Source of the DNA: Prosthecobacter sp.
GTDB taxonomy: Bacteria; Verrucomicrobiota; Verrucomicrobiia; Verrucomicrobiales; Verrucomicrobiaceae
DNA: 64,000 nt
NCBI RefSeq assembly: GCF_034366625.1
Contig: NZ_JAXMIH010000006.1
Location: 930,001 to 994,000, forward strand
Reading direction: 5' to 3'
Positions 43,379 to 52,150 of this stretch are shown here, piece by piece; the stretch's first letter is position 1, and each line of letters begins with the position of its first letter. Made by a program: the position numbers and the translations under genes. The notes beneath the pieces are model-generated. The model was not told the origin of the DNA and searched no databases. It was given only the letters and a program-made list of their open reading frames with translations.

Positions 43379-45445
43379 ATGCACCTCATCTCCCACGCAT
43401 TCACGTTGCTCACCGCGTTCTGTCTCGCGGTCACCGCTGCCGCAGCGCCGGATATCGTCGCCGATGCCAGCACGGTGTTTCTGCTGCGAGCGGATGCGGC
43501 CAAGGGCGCACTGGTGGATGTGACGGGACGGTTTCAGCCAGAGGTGAGCGGTGGCGAAGTCGTCGCTGATCCGGTTTGGGGCGCGTGTTTGAAACTGAGC
43601 GCGGGCGACAAGAATGGCATCACACTCAAGGACGATGGTAAGATCAACTTCGAGCGCGGCATGACGCTGGATGCCTGGGTGTGCTTTGACGAGCTGCTGC
43701 CGCTCAAGGGCGCGTCGCTGGCGCTGAAGGTCGGTTCGTTTTCGTGGGACTTGCAGAAGGGCAAGCTCAACACCGCGTGGCTGGTGTTTCCGAGCGAGGA
43801 AATCTTCACCACCGCGCCGCCGCAGTTCAAATACTTCCCCGTGGGCGGCGACACCATCAACGGCCTGATGAATGTGCCGCTGAAAAAGTGGACGCACCTG
43901 ACCATGAGCTACGATGAGTCGCTCGGCGTGGTGACGACGCTCATGGACGGCCTCGTGGACCGGCGGCGCTTTCGCTATCGCGGTGCGCAGCGGTTGCAGT
44001 GCGATGGCAAGAGTCAGCTCAGCCTGTTCAGTGGTATGAAAAATTGCCGCATTGCCGCCATCAAGCTCACTACCGGCACGCCCGATGTGCTGCCACCGAC
44101 GATGGAGGCCTACTTGAACGCGCTGCCGTATCGCGGGCAGGTGATGCTGACGCTCGACCACATCGATCCGCGACTGCCGCTGCCCATCGAGGTGGCCATC
44201 GTCTGGGAACAGGCCAGCGGCTCCTCCGCGACGCTGCAAACGCTCACGCTCGACTCGCACGCGCGGCGCGATCTCATGTTCGACGCGCCGACGTGGCTGA
44301 ACAGTCTGCACACCTACACCGTCAGCGCCGCCGCGGGCGGACGGCAGTGTTTCAGCCGCAGCCTGCGCCTCGGCAATGTGAAGCCCGCCGGACGCGCGAC
44401 GATTCATGCGGACCTCACGCTTTCACGCGAAGGGAAGAAGTTCTACCCGCTGATGATGTATCACGCCATGCCGCAGGATTACGCGCGGATGCGGGAGCTG
44501 GGCATCAATCTCGTGCTGAATGATTTCAACCTCTACCGCGCGCATCGCACCGACCCGGCCGGTTATGTGCGCGAACTCGTGCAATGCCTCGACGCGGCCC
44601 AGCAGCACGGCCTGGGCATGATCGTCAGCGCCAACGCCGCGTTTGGCAAACTCCACACCCTCGCCGCCGCGAAGGATCATCCCGCCGCGCTGCTCTGGTA
44701 TGGCGACGACGAGCCGTGGGGCGACCTCGGGCGTCTGCATGAGAGCTACAACACCATCAAGCTGCTGGACCCGCACCTGCCCGTGCTCGTCGTGCAGAAC
44801 AACTACTCGCGCCTCCAGGACACCGCACCCGCCGCCGACATCCTCGCCACCGATCCCTATCCCGTGCCGAACGTCTCGCTGCGCGCCGTCGCCGATGCCA
44901 CGCAGTCCGCCATCCGCGCCGTCGCCGGCCGCAAGCCGGTGTGGACGGTGCTGCCGCAATACGGCGGCAAAGTGCCGACGCGCGAGGAACTGCGCTGCAT
45001 GGTCTGGATCGCCATCGCCAGCCGTGCCAACGGCCTCGGCTTCTTCACCTGGGACGAACGCATTCGCGATGCCAGCACCGGCGCGCTCAAAGGCTGGTTC
45101 ACGCCCGAGCATCCCGAGCAAATCGAAGACCTCCGCATCGTGCTCCAAGAACTGCGCCCGCTCGAACCCATGCTCCTCGCCCCTCCCGCCGCACAACAGC
45201 CGACCCTGCAACCCGCCAACCCCGCGCTTCACGTCCTCATCAAAGAAGCCGATGGCAAACGCTGGCTCATCGTCGCCAACGACTCTCGTCGAACCGAGGA
45301 AACCACGCTGGAGTTCGGCGCGACACCCGATGCCGACGCGCAGCCTCTCAGTGCAGGCAGCGCGACACTGAGCCTTCGTAATGGCAAAGCGCCACTCAAG
45401 CTGCCACCGCTCGGGGTGGCGGTGTTTGAGTTGAAGACGCGATGA
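43379..45445 (+). CDS. Secreted protein with LamG-like domain and TIM-barrel-like domain
   Basis: A 688-aa exported protein (signal peptide MHLISHAFTLLTAFCLAVTA then AAA). Residues 20-240 resemble a concanavalin A-like (LamG) sugar-binding domain: GVTLDAW-type text appears as ERGMTLDAWVCFDELLPLKG. Residues about 345-600 look like a glycoside-hydrolase-type barrel: FYPLMMYHAMPQDYARMRELGINLVLNDFNLY, HPAALLWYGDDEPWGDL, DILATDPYPVPN, and GFFTWDERIRD. The acidic residues in WYGDDEP and TWDE could be catalytic. A short beta domain ends the protein. Likely acts on polysaccharide; substrate unknown. ATG at 43379 chosen over the TTG at 43361. Confidence 0.78.
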   Translation: MHLISHAFTLLTAFCLAVTAAAAPDIVADASTVFLLRADAAKGALVDVTGRFQPEVSGGEVVADPVWGACLKLSAGDKNGITLKDDGKINFERGMTLDAWVCFDELLPLKGASLALKVGSFSWDLQKGKLNTAWLVFPSEEIFTTAPPQFKYFPVGGDTINGLMNVPLKKWTHLTMSYDESLGVVTTLMDGLVDRRRFRYRGAQRLQCDGKSQLSLFSGMKNCRIAAIKLTTGTPDVLPPTMEAYLNALPYRGQVMLTLDHIDPRLPLPIEVAIVWEQASGSSATLQTLTLDSHARRDLMFDAPTWLNSLHTYTVSAAAGGRQCFSRSLRLGNVKPAGRATIHADLTLSREGKKFYPLMMYHAMPQDYARMRELGINLVLNDFNLYRAHRTDPAGYVRELVQCLDAAQQHGLGMIVSANAAFGKLHTLAAAKDHPAALLWYGDDEPWGDLGRLHESYNTIKLLDPHLPVLVVQNNYSRLQDTAPAADILATDPYPVPNVSLRAVADATQSAIRAVAGRKPVWTVLPQYGGKVPTREELRCMVWIAIASRANGLGFFTWDERIRDASTGALKGWFTPEHPEQIEDLRIVLQELRPLEPMLLAPPAAQQPTLQPANPALHVLIKEADGKRWLIVANDSRRTEETTLEFGATPDADAQPLSAGSATLSLRNGKAPLKLPPLGVAVFELKTR

Positions 45446-45663
45446 AAAAGCCTGCTGGCGGATTGAAGCGAGCCTCAGGTAAGCCAGTGCATAGTGCCTC
45501 GTCTCGATTTCTTCAACTCTCCGAGTCTCCCGGGCACAGCGATTCTCTTGGGCTGCGTCTTGCGCAATTCCTTGCCATCCCGACACGTCTCCGCTTTCAT
45601 GACATGCCTTCCCGGCAAATTTCGGATGCCATCACCGTGTCCCAGCTCGAATTTTTCTTGTGG

Positions 45664-46053
45664 AACCTCTTCTACAACTCACCCATGGAAACCTGCGTCA
45701 TCGTCTGCCGCGTGCAGAAGCCCAAGTCCCGGCGCTGCACAATCCTCTTCATCAACGCGGTGAACAAAGTCACCCGCGAACGCGCTCAGAGCTTCCTCGC
45801 CGACGAACACGTCCGCGCCTATCAGGACTTCAAAGACGAGCCCGGTTTTACCCGCATCGTGCCGATTGAGGAGATCCGGGCGAAGGGGAGAAATCTCGGC
45901 ATCTCGCTTTATGTCGGCAGGGAAACGCAGGAGCAACCAGATGCCGCCACTGAGACTGCCACCTCGGCGCTACCGGATGCGCTTGTGGGTTGGTTAGAAA
46001 GCGCCGTCACCGTCCTTTTAGCTCTTGGAAACTTACTGGAGTTGAAACCATGA
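45664..46053 (+). pseudogene. hsdM: 3' remnant of a type I restriction methylase (HsdM)
   Basis: The frame encodes the HsdM C-terminal region: LFYNSPMETCVIVCRVQKPK, then FINAVNKVTRERAQSFLADE and YQDFKDEPGFTRIVPIEEIR, and a tail like the HsdM end (ALVGWLESAVTVLLALGNLL). The AdoMet-binding and NPPF catalytic parts, about 350 residues, are absent, and residues upstream of 45664 in the same frame show no HsdM similarity. The ORF is open from 45442 and its stop overlaps the ATPase start (ATGA), so it may still be translated, for example to couple expression of the downstream pair. Confidence 0.82.
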
Positions 46054-47543
46054 GTAACGCCTCAGTGTTCAGGTTCAAACAAGCGACCTTCGATTTCGGC
46101 AATGGGCACCCAGTCGGAGTGGATTTGGTGGCTGACCAAAGCGTCAAAGCTAAGAATACTCATTTTACACTCTTGATGGGTGCAAATGGCACTTGCAAGA
46201 GTCGCATCCTCTCCTGCTGCGTGAACTTATTGAAGGGTATTCATGAGAGGGCGAACACAGAGCTACCGAGAAAAGAAAGACGCCTCTTCCGCACCGATGA
46301 GCCAGATCGGGACATGCAGTGCAGTTCAGCTACTCTCCTGCGGGATGGCGCTACATGCACAGTTGGAGAGGGACCATTGTTTGAGTCTGGTGCATTGCTG
46401 CCCTCTCGGGTTCTTGCCATAGCTAATCTCGTTCGCGACCGTTTCACTTTTGTCGATTGGGACAACTTCGAAGATCCTTTCTATTATTACCTTGGGGTTA
46501 GACAGTCATCAAACCTCACCACAACGGGAGCGATGGATCGCCTCGTCTGTGATGCTGTTCTGAAATTATTGGCCAATGAGAGCAAATACCCATCCTTCTC
46601 GAAGTGGACTAGAAGCATTTTCCCGAGCAGCGACATTGGTCTTAGTTTTTCGCGATTTTCGATGCGTCGCTTTCATGATTTCTTCGACGACCCTGAAAAA
46701 TCGATAGGGCTTCAATTGGGTAGAGGTCGTCGTGGAGAAGTCCCGCACCGGCTGAATGCGATCAAACCGCATTTAGATGACATGCGCCGCGTAGTTAGAC
46801 TTATCGAAGAAAATGCCCTCGCTCTTGGTGACAGTGGAAGCCTCGGAATGAAACAAGGAGGGACCGTCACAATTTGTCTAGATGAGTTGACTCCAACAGT
46901 CAGGCAACGATTGGGCAAGTTGAGCCAAGCTATTTCGATTGCTGCTTCAATAAGGCTGATTGGACGGCCATCACTGGTTCTGAATGTAGGGAAGTGGCTG
47001 GATTTTACTCAGTTAAGCTCAGGTGAACAAAACTTGCTTTCTACAGGTGCCCGGCTTCTAGCGTTTGGGGCCCCGGGTTCATTGATCGTCATTGATGAAC
47101 CCGAGGTGAGTCTGAATATAGCATGGCAACAGCGATATATTGACCTCATCTCGGATGCTCTGGTTCATGCCAAGGGTTCCCATGTCATCATCGCCTCACA
47201 TTCTCCGTATTTGGTTTCCGATTTGCGTGCCGAAAACTCGACGGTGGTCGTGGTCGAACGAGGTGCTGAAGGATTGAAATTTCGTTCGCACCCTGGCGAG
47301 TTCTGGGGCTGGGGATCGGAAGCAATCCTCTACGAGGTCCTCGGTTTGCCCTCCGCTTCGAACTATCATTTTTCGCGGGAATTGGCCGGTGTATTGAAAC
47401 TCGTTTCGGAGAAGTCCACCGATGCCGAACCGTTCGCCAAGTTTCTCAGCAAGTGTGATCAACTGGACTTCGGACCGGAAGCAGAACCGCTAAAAGCGGT
47501 GATCGGAGATATTCGAAAGTATGCGGGGAGGTTAAAATCGTGA
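46050..47543 (+). CDS. Septu-like ATPase (PtuA type)
   Basis: A 497-aa ABC/SMC-like ATPase. Walker A is G44-A-N-G-T-C-K-S51; the signature is QLSSGEQNLLSTG near 321; Walker B is SLIVIDEPEVSL near 345; the switch His is in HVIIASHSPYLVSDL. No membrane or nuclease domain is seen. Paired with an HNH nuclease directly downstream, this is the arrangement of the Septu anti-phage system (PtuA/PtuB) and of retron-associated ATPase-HNH effectors. A GGAG sequence lies 8 bases before the ATG, unlike most genes here, and the gene is more AT-rich than its surroundings, so recent transfer is likely. Confidence 0.85.
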   Translation: MSNASVFRFKQATFDFGNGHPVGVDLVADQSVKAKNTHFTLLMGANGTCKSRILSCCVNLLKGIHERANTELPRKERRLFRTDEPDRDMQCSSATLLRDGATCTVGEGPLFESGALLPSRVLAIANLVRDRFTFVDWDNFEDPFYYYLGVRQSSNLTTTGAMDRLVCDAVLKLLANESKYPSFSKWTRSIFPSSDIGLSFSRFSMRRFHDFFDDPEKSIGLQLGRGRRGEVPHRLNAIKPHLDDMRRVVRLIEENALALGDSGSLGMKQGGTVTICLDELTPTVRQRLGKLSQAISIAASIRLIGRPSLVLNVGKWLDFTQLSSGEQNLLSTGARLLAFGAPGSLIVIDEPEVSLNIAWQQRYIDLISDALVHAKGSHVIIASHSPYLVSDLRAENSTVVVVERGAEGLKFRSHPGEFWGWGSEAILYEVLGLPSASNYHFSRELAGVLKLVSEKSTDAEPFAKFLSKCDQLDFGPEAEPLKAVIGDIRKYAGRLKS

Positions 47544-48160
47544 AGAAGCTGAAACCTGCGACGATTGATTCGGCTCTACTAAAGAAATTGCAGAAGAAAA
47601 CTGGCAAGCTTCAGCAGAAGTCCTGGGACTACACCAGCGGCCATCCGCGGACTTTTAAAGATGCGATTACCACTCAAATGGTCGTAATCCAATCAATGCG
47701 GTGTGCGTATTGCGGGTCGCGACTTTATGGAACCAAGCATCACCGGGACCACATTGCGCCAAAGGAGTCACATCCCAAGTTTACGTTCGTCCCGGCCAAC
47801 CTAGTTCTTGCGTGCTATCACTGCAATACAGACTGCAAGGGGACGACGGACACTGTCATCACCAAAGACAAAACATACGGGAAGTGCGTGTTTTCAATTG
47901 TTCATCCACATTTCGATGACCCCAAAGAGCACCTGGCGTTCGTTGGAGGGACAAATGCGATTCTGATTCAGGTCGTTAATGCTTCATCTAAAGGATCTGC
48001 AACCGTTGCTTTGTTCCATCTCGATAGTCCCGAGATGACCAAGCAGCGGGCCAAAGATGTCCTCATTGACACTGATCTCGAACATCTTCCCGGCAAATGG
48101 AAGAAGGCTTTTAGGTTTGTCCCGCCGGCCAATCTAAAGATGAAAATTCGCACCGCCTGA
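47540..48160 (+). CDS. HNH endonuclease (PtuB type)
   Basis: A 206-aa nuclease starting at GTG, overlapping the ATPase stop (GTGA), so the two are translated together. The HNH/zinc core is complete: MRCAYCGSRLYGTKHHRDHIAPKESHP, NLVLACYHCNTDCKG, giving two CxxC pairs, the HRDH catalytic His and the Asn. The C-terminal half has no recognised motif. In Septu the HNH protein is the effector that attacks nucleic acid, with the ATPase controlling it; here that role is inferred from family and context. No reverse transcriptase or retron RNA is visible nearby. Confidence 0.85.
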   Translation: MKKLKPATIDSALLKKLQKKTGKLQQKSWDYTSGHPRTFKDAITTQMVVIQSMRCAYCGSRLYGTKHHRDHIAPKESHPKFTFVPANLVLACYHCNTDCKGTTDTVITKDKTYGKCVFSIVHPHFDDPKEHLAFVGGTNAILIQVVNASSKGSATVALFHLDSPEMTKQRAKDVLIDTDLEHLPGKWKKAFRFVPPANLKMKIRTA

Positions 48161-48249
48161 TCACCACCACCCTCCCATCACTCGCCAAACCAAAGCCCAA
48201 TTCTGTATGGGCCTCTCTACTGCTATTTGACCACACCGGCTGGAAGCGC

Positions 48250-48474
48250 ATGGCGGTTGGGGAGCGAGCGGAGGGCGAAGGGCAACTGGCCGCCAGCTTT
48301 CCCGCCGTGCGCATCGATTTCGAGCAGCCGCTGGCGGACGCGCAAATGACAGTCGCCGACAGCGCCGCTTGTGCCCTCACCTACTCCTGGCGAGATGACG
48401 CGTCGTTTTTCTTCCTGCGCGGCAGCGCTGCCGTGAATGCCTTTGACTGCGGGCTGCACGAGGTGACGCACTAA
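48250..48474 (+). pseudogene. Orphan 3' gene fragment
   Basis: This frame has no ATG further upstream, but it is open back through the HNH stop region to before 48163 (TTTLPSLAKPKPNSVWASLL). It has ordinary protein composition (FEQPLADAQMTVADSAACALTYSWRDDASFFFL). I recognise no family. The simplest reading is the tail of a gene cut off by arrival of the island; a chance frame is possible. It starts the 653-base gene-poor interval that also holds the tandem array. Confidence 0.35.
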
Positions 48475-48545
48475 AACCGCGTCTCGCCAAAGATCAGTTA
48501 ATTCATTGATAAATAGCGAGTTAACCACTAAAACGACCGACCTCC

Positions 48546-48785
48546 GGGGTCGGATGCCGAAGCAAAAAGGTCGGAATTCGGCCCCCCGGAGGTCGGACCT
48601 CAGACCAAAAAGCTTCGAATGCGAACCTCGGAGCTTCGATGGCGAAGCCCGCAAGCTCTGAACGCCGAGCAGAGAGGTCGGATGCCAGACCTCATAACTC
48701 GGAATGCGAACCTCAGTGGGTCGGACATCGAACCTACAGGGGTCGGAGCACGCACCTCTGAGGTCGGGCATCGAAGCCGAAAGCA
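48546..48785. repeat. Degenerate 21-22 bp tandem repeat array, 11 units
   Basis: TCGGA-like anchors (TCGGA, TTCGAA or TCTGA) fall at 48550, 48571, 48593, 48615, 48636, 48657, 48678, 48699, 48721, 48743 and 48764, i.e. spacings of 21 or 22 bases. A typical unit is GAGGTCGGATGCCGAACCTC; many units are themselves palindromic (for example AGGTC-N8-GACCT at 48675-48692, GAGGTC-G-GACCTC at 48589-48601). The period equals two helical turns, and reading frames across it show a seven-residue periodicity. There are no unique spacers of CRISPR type. It lies between the HNH gene and the Fic gene. Confidence 0.85.
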
Positions 48786-48813
48786 CTGCGCTGGACCTTT
48801 GTTTGGGCGGGTT

Positions 48814-49950
48814 TCAGGAACTGAAGAGTTCGTAGTAGTCTTTGAAGTAAAAGACACGATTGCGGCGCTTGCCGGTGAGCTCATGGAGGATGCCGAGTTT
48901 TTGCAACTCGCTCAGGACGCGATCAGCCGTGGGCTGGCTGAGCTCCAGGCGGGCAGCCAGACTGCTGCTGGTGACGGTTGGTTTGACATAGAGGATGTCC
49001 AGCACCCGGAGGGCATTGGCCGAGCGCTTGCCAAGGGTCTGTACCTGAGCGGTGGCGGTCTGGCGAAGCTGGTGAATGGCCTGAAAGGTACGCACGCCTT
49101 TTTTGGCCGTTTCATTGATGGCCACGAGGAAGAATCGCACCCAATGAGCGAGGTCGCCACGGGTGCGGACGGCGGTGAGCGCATCGTAGTAGGCGGCACG
49201 GTGCTGCTCCAAGTGAGCGGAGACATACAGGCAGGGCAGTCGCAGAAGACCTTTGCTGACGAGATAGAGGGTGATGAGCAGGCGGCCAATGCGACCATTC
49301 CCATCGAGGAAGGGGTGGAGTGTCTCAAACTGATAGTGGCTAATGGCGATGCGGATGAGTTCGGGCACAAAGAAAGACTCGTTGTACCAAAAGGCTTCGA
49401 GGTCGCTCATGAGAGCAGGGAGGTTTTCGTGATGCGACGGGATGAAAACCGCGTCTGCCAAGGTCGCTCCGCCGATCCAGTTTTGACTGCGGCGGAATTC
49501 GCCGGGGGTTTTGCCCTCGCCACGAACACCTTGCATGAGAGTGGCATGAGCTTCACAAAGCAGTCGATTGGAGAGCGGCAGGGTTTGAAGCCGCTCGATG
49601 GACTGGTTCATGGCTTGGATGTAATTGCGCACTTCCTTCCAGTCGTCGCGCTTCTCGGGACTGATCTCTTCGGGGTCGTCCTCCAAGGCTTCGTCCATCT
49701 CGGTCTGGGTGCCTTCGATGCGACTGGAGGTTTGCGCTTCTTTGACGACGTGCATCTGGATGAAGCGGTCCACATCCGGGACGATGAGGGAGAGTCCGTT
49801 CAATTCGCCGACATGGCGACTGGCTTCCGCAAGGAGGTGATGAATCTCTGGCGAGTCCCAAGTCCATGATTGATTGATCAACGGCGGATCGAAGCTGCGG
49901 TATTGGAACTGCTGTTTGTAGGTTCCGGGCTGGAAGTCTTCGATCTTCAT
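48814..49950 (-). CDS. Fic-family protein (AMPylation type) with N-terminal inhibitory motif
   Basis: A 378-aa protein. The Fic core motif is intact: H212-P-F-L-D-G-N-G-R-I-G-R. An inhibitory helix motif [ST]xxxE[GN] precedes it (S75-SRI-E79-G80), so the enzyme is of the self-inhibited class II. The C-terminus is a winged-helix-like domain (PTVTSSSLAARLELSQPTADRVLSELQKLGILHELTGKRRNRVFYF) that could bind DNA. Fic proteins transfer AMP to target side chains; targets are unknown. Start at 49950 chosen; a longer frame to 50013 is possible. It sits at the edge of the defence-type island, reading towards the repeat array. Confidence 0.9.
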   Translation of the reverse strand: MKIEDFQPGTYKQQFQYRSFDPPLINQSWTWDSPEIHHLLAEASRHVGELNGLSLIVPDVDRFIQMHVVKEAQTSSRIEGTQTEMDEALEDDPEEISPEKRDDWKEVRNYIQAMNQSIERLQTLPLSNRLLCEAHATLMQGVRGEGKTPGEFRRSQNWIGGATLADAVFIPSHHENLPALMSDLEAFWYNESFFVPELIRIAISHYQFETLHPFLDGNGRIGRLLITLYLVSKGLLRLPCLYVSAHLEQHRAAYYDALTAVRTRGDLAHWVRFFLVAINETAKKGVRTFQAIHQLRQTATAQVQTLGKRSANALRVLDILYVKPTVTSSSLAARLELSQPTADRVLSELQKLGILHELTGKRRNRVFYFKDYYELFSS

Positions 49951-50084
49951 GGCGGCTGGTGAATATAACGCCGCCGTTAAATAAGGGAAACGCGTTTTCT
50001 TTATTTTAGTCACCCACCAACAGACATAAACGGACTTTGTTTGAGCGAAGTTGTGGGTCAGACAAGTTTACCCAGAAACACGGA

Positions 50085-52025
50085 TCACTCTCCACCACCT
50101 CGTTTCAGCATCACTGCCAATAGCGCAATGTCCGCCGGGTTCACGCCTTGGGCTCTCGCGGCTTGGCCGAGGGTGGCGGGGCGGAGGGCGGTGAGGCGGT
50201 GTTTGGCTTCGGTTTTGAGGCCGGGGATGGCGTGGTAGTCGAAGTCGGCGGGGATCATCTTTTCCTCCATGCGGGAGGTCTTGGCGACCATGTCTTCCTG
50301 GCGGGTGATGTAGCCGGCGTATTTGACGTCGTTCTCGACCAAGGACCAGACCTCGGGGGTGAACTGGGCGTGGATCTCGGCGGGCAGGGTAGTGGGGGTG
50401 TTTTCGGGCCGACGCAGCCATTTTTCCAGGGTGATGCCGTCGAGCCGGGCTTGCTGGAGGAGGACGCGGGCGGCGGCGAGCTGGGCGATTTTTTCCTCGG
50501 TGTGCCGGACGCGGAAAGGGGAGGCGAGGCCGATGGCGGCGACGAGGGGAGTGAGGCGGAGGTCGCAGTTGTCCTGGCGGAGGAGGAGGCGGTATTCGGC
50601 GCGGGAGGTGAAGAGGCGGTAGGGCTCGGTGGTGCCTTTGGTGACGAGGTCGTCGATCATGACGGCGAGGTAGGCCTGGCTGCGCTGGAGCAGGAAAGGG
50701 GGGCGGCCGGTGGCCTTGAGGGCGGCATTGGCTCCGGCGATGAGGCCCTGGCCAGCGGCTTCTTCATAGCCGGAGGTGCCGTTGATCTGCCCAGCGAAGT
50801 AGAGACCAGCAATACGCTTCGTTTCAAGGGTGGGGTGGAGCTGGGTGGGCGGGCAGTAGTCGTACTCCACGGCGTAACCGGGGCGGACGATCTCGGCGTT
50901 TTCGAGGCCGGGGATGGACCGGATGAACTCATACTGGACCTCGAAGGGCAGGGAGGTGGAGACGCCGTTGACGTAGAATTCGCGTGTGTGGCGTCCCTCG
51001 GGTTCCAGGAAGATCTGGTGCCGGTCCTTCTCGGCAAAGCGCACCACCTTGTCCTCCACCGAGGGGCAGTAGCGTGGGCCGACACCCTCGATCTTGCCCG
51101 AATACATCGCCGACTTGTGGATATTGGCCCGGATGATGTCGTGCGTCTGGGGGGTCGTGTAGGTGATCCAGCAGGGGATTTGTTCCACGTGGAACTTTTC
51201 GGGGGACCAGGAATTGAGGGTAAACTGGTTCGGGCCGGTCGTCGGAAGACTTTGAGAAGGGGAGACTGGGAGACTGGGAGACTGGGAAAAGGTCTCATCC
51301 TCGTCCTCGGGAAGGACGCCGGAGAGGTAGCTGAAGCGGGGGGCGGGTTCGTCGCCGGGCTGAAGCTCGCACTTGGAGAAGTCGATGCTGCGGCTGTTGA
51401 GGCGACAGGGGGTGCCGGTTTTGAAGCGCTGCACGTCGAAGCCGAGATGCCGGAGGCTGTCGGACAGGGTGGAGATGCTGTCGCCCATGCGACCGCCGGC
51501 CTGGTTCTGCTGACCGACGTGGAGGAGGCCACGCATGAAGGTGCCGGAGGAAATGATGATCGCCTTGGCCCGGTAGATCATCCCTAGGCTGGTGCGGACG
51601 CCGATGATGGCGTCGTTTTCGACGAGCAGTTCGGCGGCGTTGCCTTGATGCAGGTCGAGGTTGGGCTGGTTCTCGATCAGCCACTTCATGCGAAACTGGT
51701 AGGCCTTCTTGTCGCACTGAGCACGAGGGGCCTGGACACTGGGGCCTTTGCGAGCGTTCAGCATGCGGAACTGGATGCCGGTGGCGTCGGTGTTGCGGCC
51801 CATGACCCCGCCGAGGGCGTCGATCTCGCGCACCACATGACCTTTGGCCAGACCGCCGATGGCTGGGTTGCAGGACATCTGGGAGATGGTGTCCAGGTTT
51901 TGGGTGAGGATGGCCGTCTGGCAACCGAGCCGTGCCGCCGCCATCGCCGCCTCCACTCCCGCGTGTCCGGCTCCGCAGACGATGACATCGTAGTGCTTGG
52001 GATAGGTGTAGAGGCTCTCGGACAT
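50085..52025 (-). CDS. mnmG: tRNA uridine-34 carboxymethylaminomethyl modification protein MnmG (GidA)
   Basis: A 646-aa FAD protein that, with MnmE, makes cmnm5U34 in tRNA anticodons. The FAD motif is [21 protein letters not shown]; other landmarks are [34 protein letters not shown]-type sequence (here [15 protein letters not shown]), and [20 protein letters not shown]. Residues about 250-275 carry a low-complexity insert ([19 protein letters not shown]) encoded by an 8-bp tandem repeat. A perfect parS-like site lies inside the gene and a weaker one at its 5' side. Neither mnmE, rsmG nor parAB is nearby in this window. Confidence 0.96.
   Translation of the reverse strand: MSESLYTYPKHYDVIVCGAGHAGVEAAMAAARLGCQTAILTQNLDTISQMSCNPAIGGLAKGHVVREIDALGGVMGRNTDATGIQFRMLNARKGPSVQAPRAQCDKKAYQFRMKWLIENQPNLDLHQGNAAELLVENDAIIGVRTSLGMIYRAKAIIISSGTFMRGLLHVGQQNQAGGRMGDSISTLSDSLRHLGFDVQRFKTGTPCRLNSRSIDFSKCELQPGDEPAPRFSYLSGVLPEDEDETFSQSPSLPVSPSQSLPTTGPNQFTLNSWSPEKFHVEQIPCWITYTTPQTHDIIRANIHKSAMYSGKIEGVGPRYCPSVEDKVVRFAEKDRHQIFLEPEGRHTREFYVNGVSTSLPFEVQYEFIRSIPGLENAEIVRPGYAVEYDYCPPTQLHPTLETKRIAGLYFAGQINGTSGYEEAAGQGLIAGANAALKATGRPPFLLQRSQAYLAVMIDDLVTKGTTEPYRLFTSRAEYRLLLRQDNCDLRLTPLVAAIGLASPFRVRHTEEKIAQLAAARVLLQQARLDGITLEKWLRRPENTPTTLPAEIHAQFTPEVWSLVENDVKYAGYITRQEDMVAKTSRMEEKMIPADFDYHAIPGLKTEAKHRLTALRPATLGQAARAQGVNPADIALLAVMLKRGGGE
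51181..51196. promoter_or_regulatory. parS-like ParB-binding site inside mnmG
   Basis: TGTTCCACGTGGAACT: a perfect 14-bp palindrome GTTCCACGTGGAAC, matching the bacterial parS consensus TGTTNCACGTGNAACA except the last base. Such sites cluster near oriC and recruit ParB for chromosome segregation. Confidence 0.72.
51260..51287 (-). repeat. 8-bp tandem repeat (3.5 units) within mnmG
   Basis: GGGAGACT repeated three times (51260-51283) plus GGGA. Three units add 24 bases, so the frame is kept, but a change of one unit would shift it. Confidence 0.85.
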
Positions 52026-52055
52026 GGGGCGGCGAGGATAGCACACCGTGCAAAT

Positions 52056-52071
52056 TGTTCCATGTGGAACG
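52056..52071. promoter_or_regulatory. Second, imperfect parS-like site
   Basis: TGTTCCATGTGGAACG, 860-875 bases from the first site, in the mnmG/pdhA intergenic space. It differs from the parS palindrome at one core position (T for C) and at the last base. Confidence 0.5.
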
Positions 52072-52150
52072 CGGATTGCTGGGAGGGGTTGAACAATCCT
52101 TTGCGTCCGTTGGGACGTTGGCTAGAATGAATTTTCCACTCTGCCTGAAC

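Noticed and set aside
46050-48160. A retron (reverse transcriptase plus msr/msd RNA) with ATPase/HNH effectors
   Set aside because: No reverse transcriptase gene or motif is visible on either side; only the effector-type pair is present.
48546-48785. CRISPR array
   Set aside because: Repeat units are 21-22 bp without unique spacers, each unit differs, and no cas gene is present.
48223-48786. A 187-codon minus-strand gene through the tandem array
   Set aside because: The frame is open because the repeat lacks stops; other frames are open too, and the product is just a degenerate heptad without conserved features.
52055-52150. N-terminal extension of PdhA starting MFHVERG
   Set aside because: The extra residues are encoded by the parS-like palindrome and intergenic DNA and have no counterpart in E1 alpha proteins.
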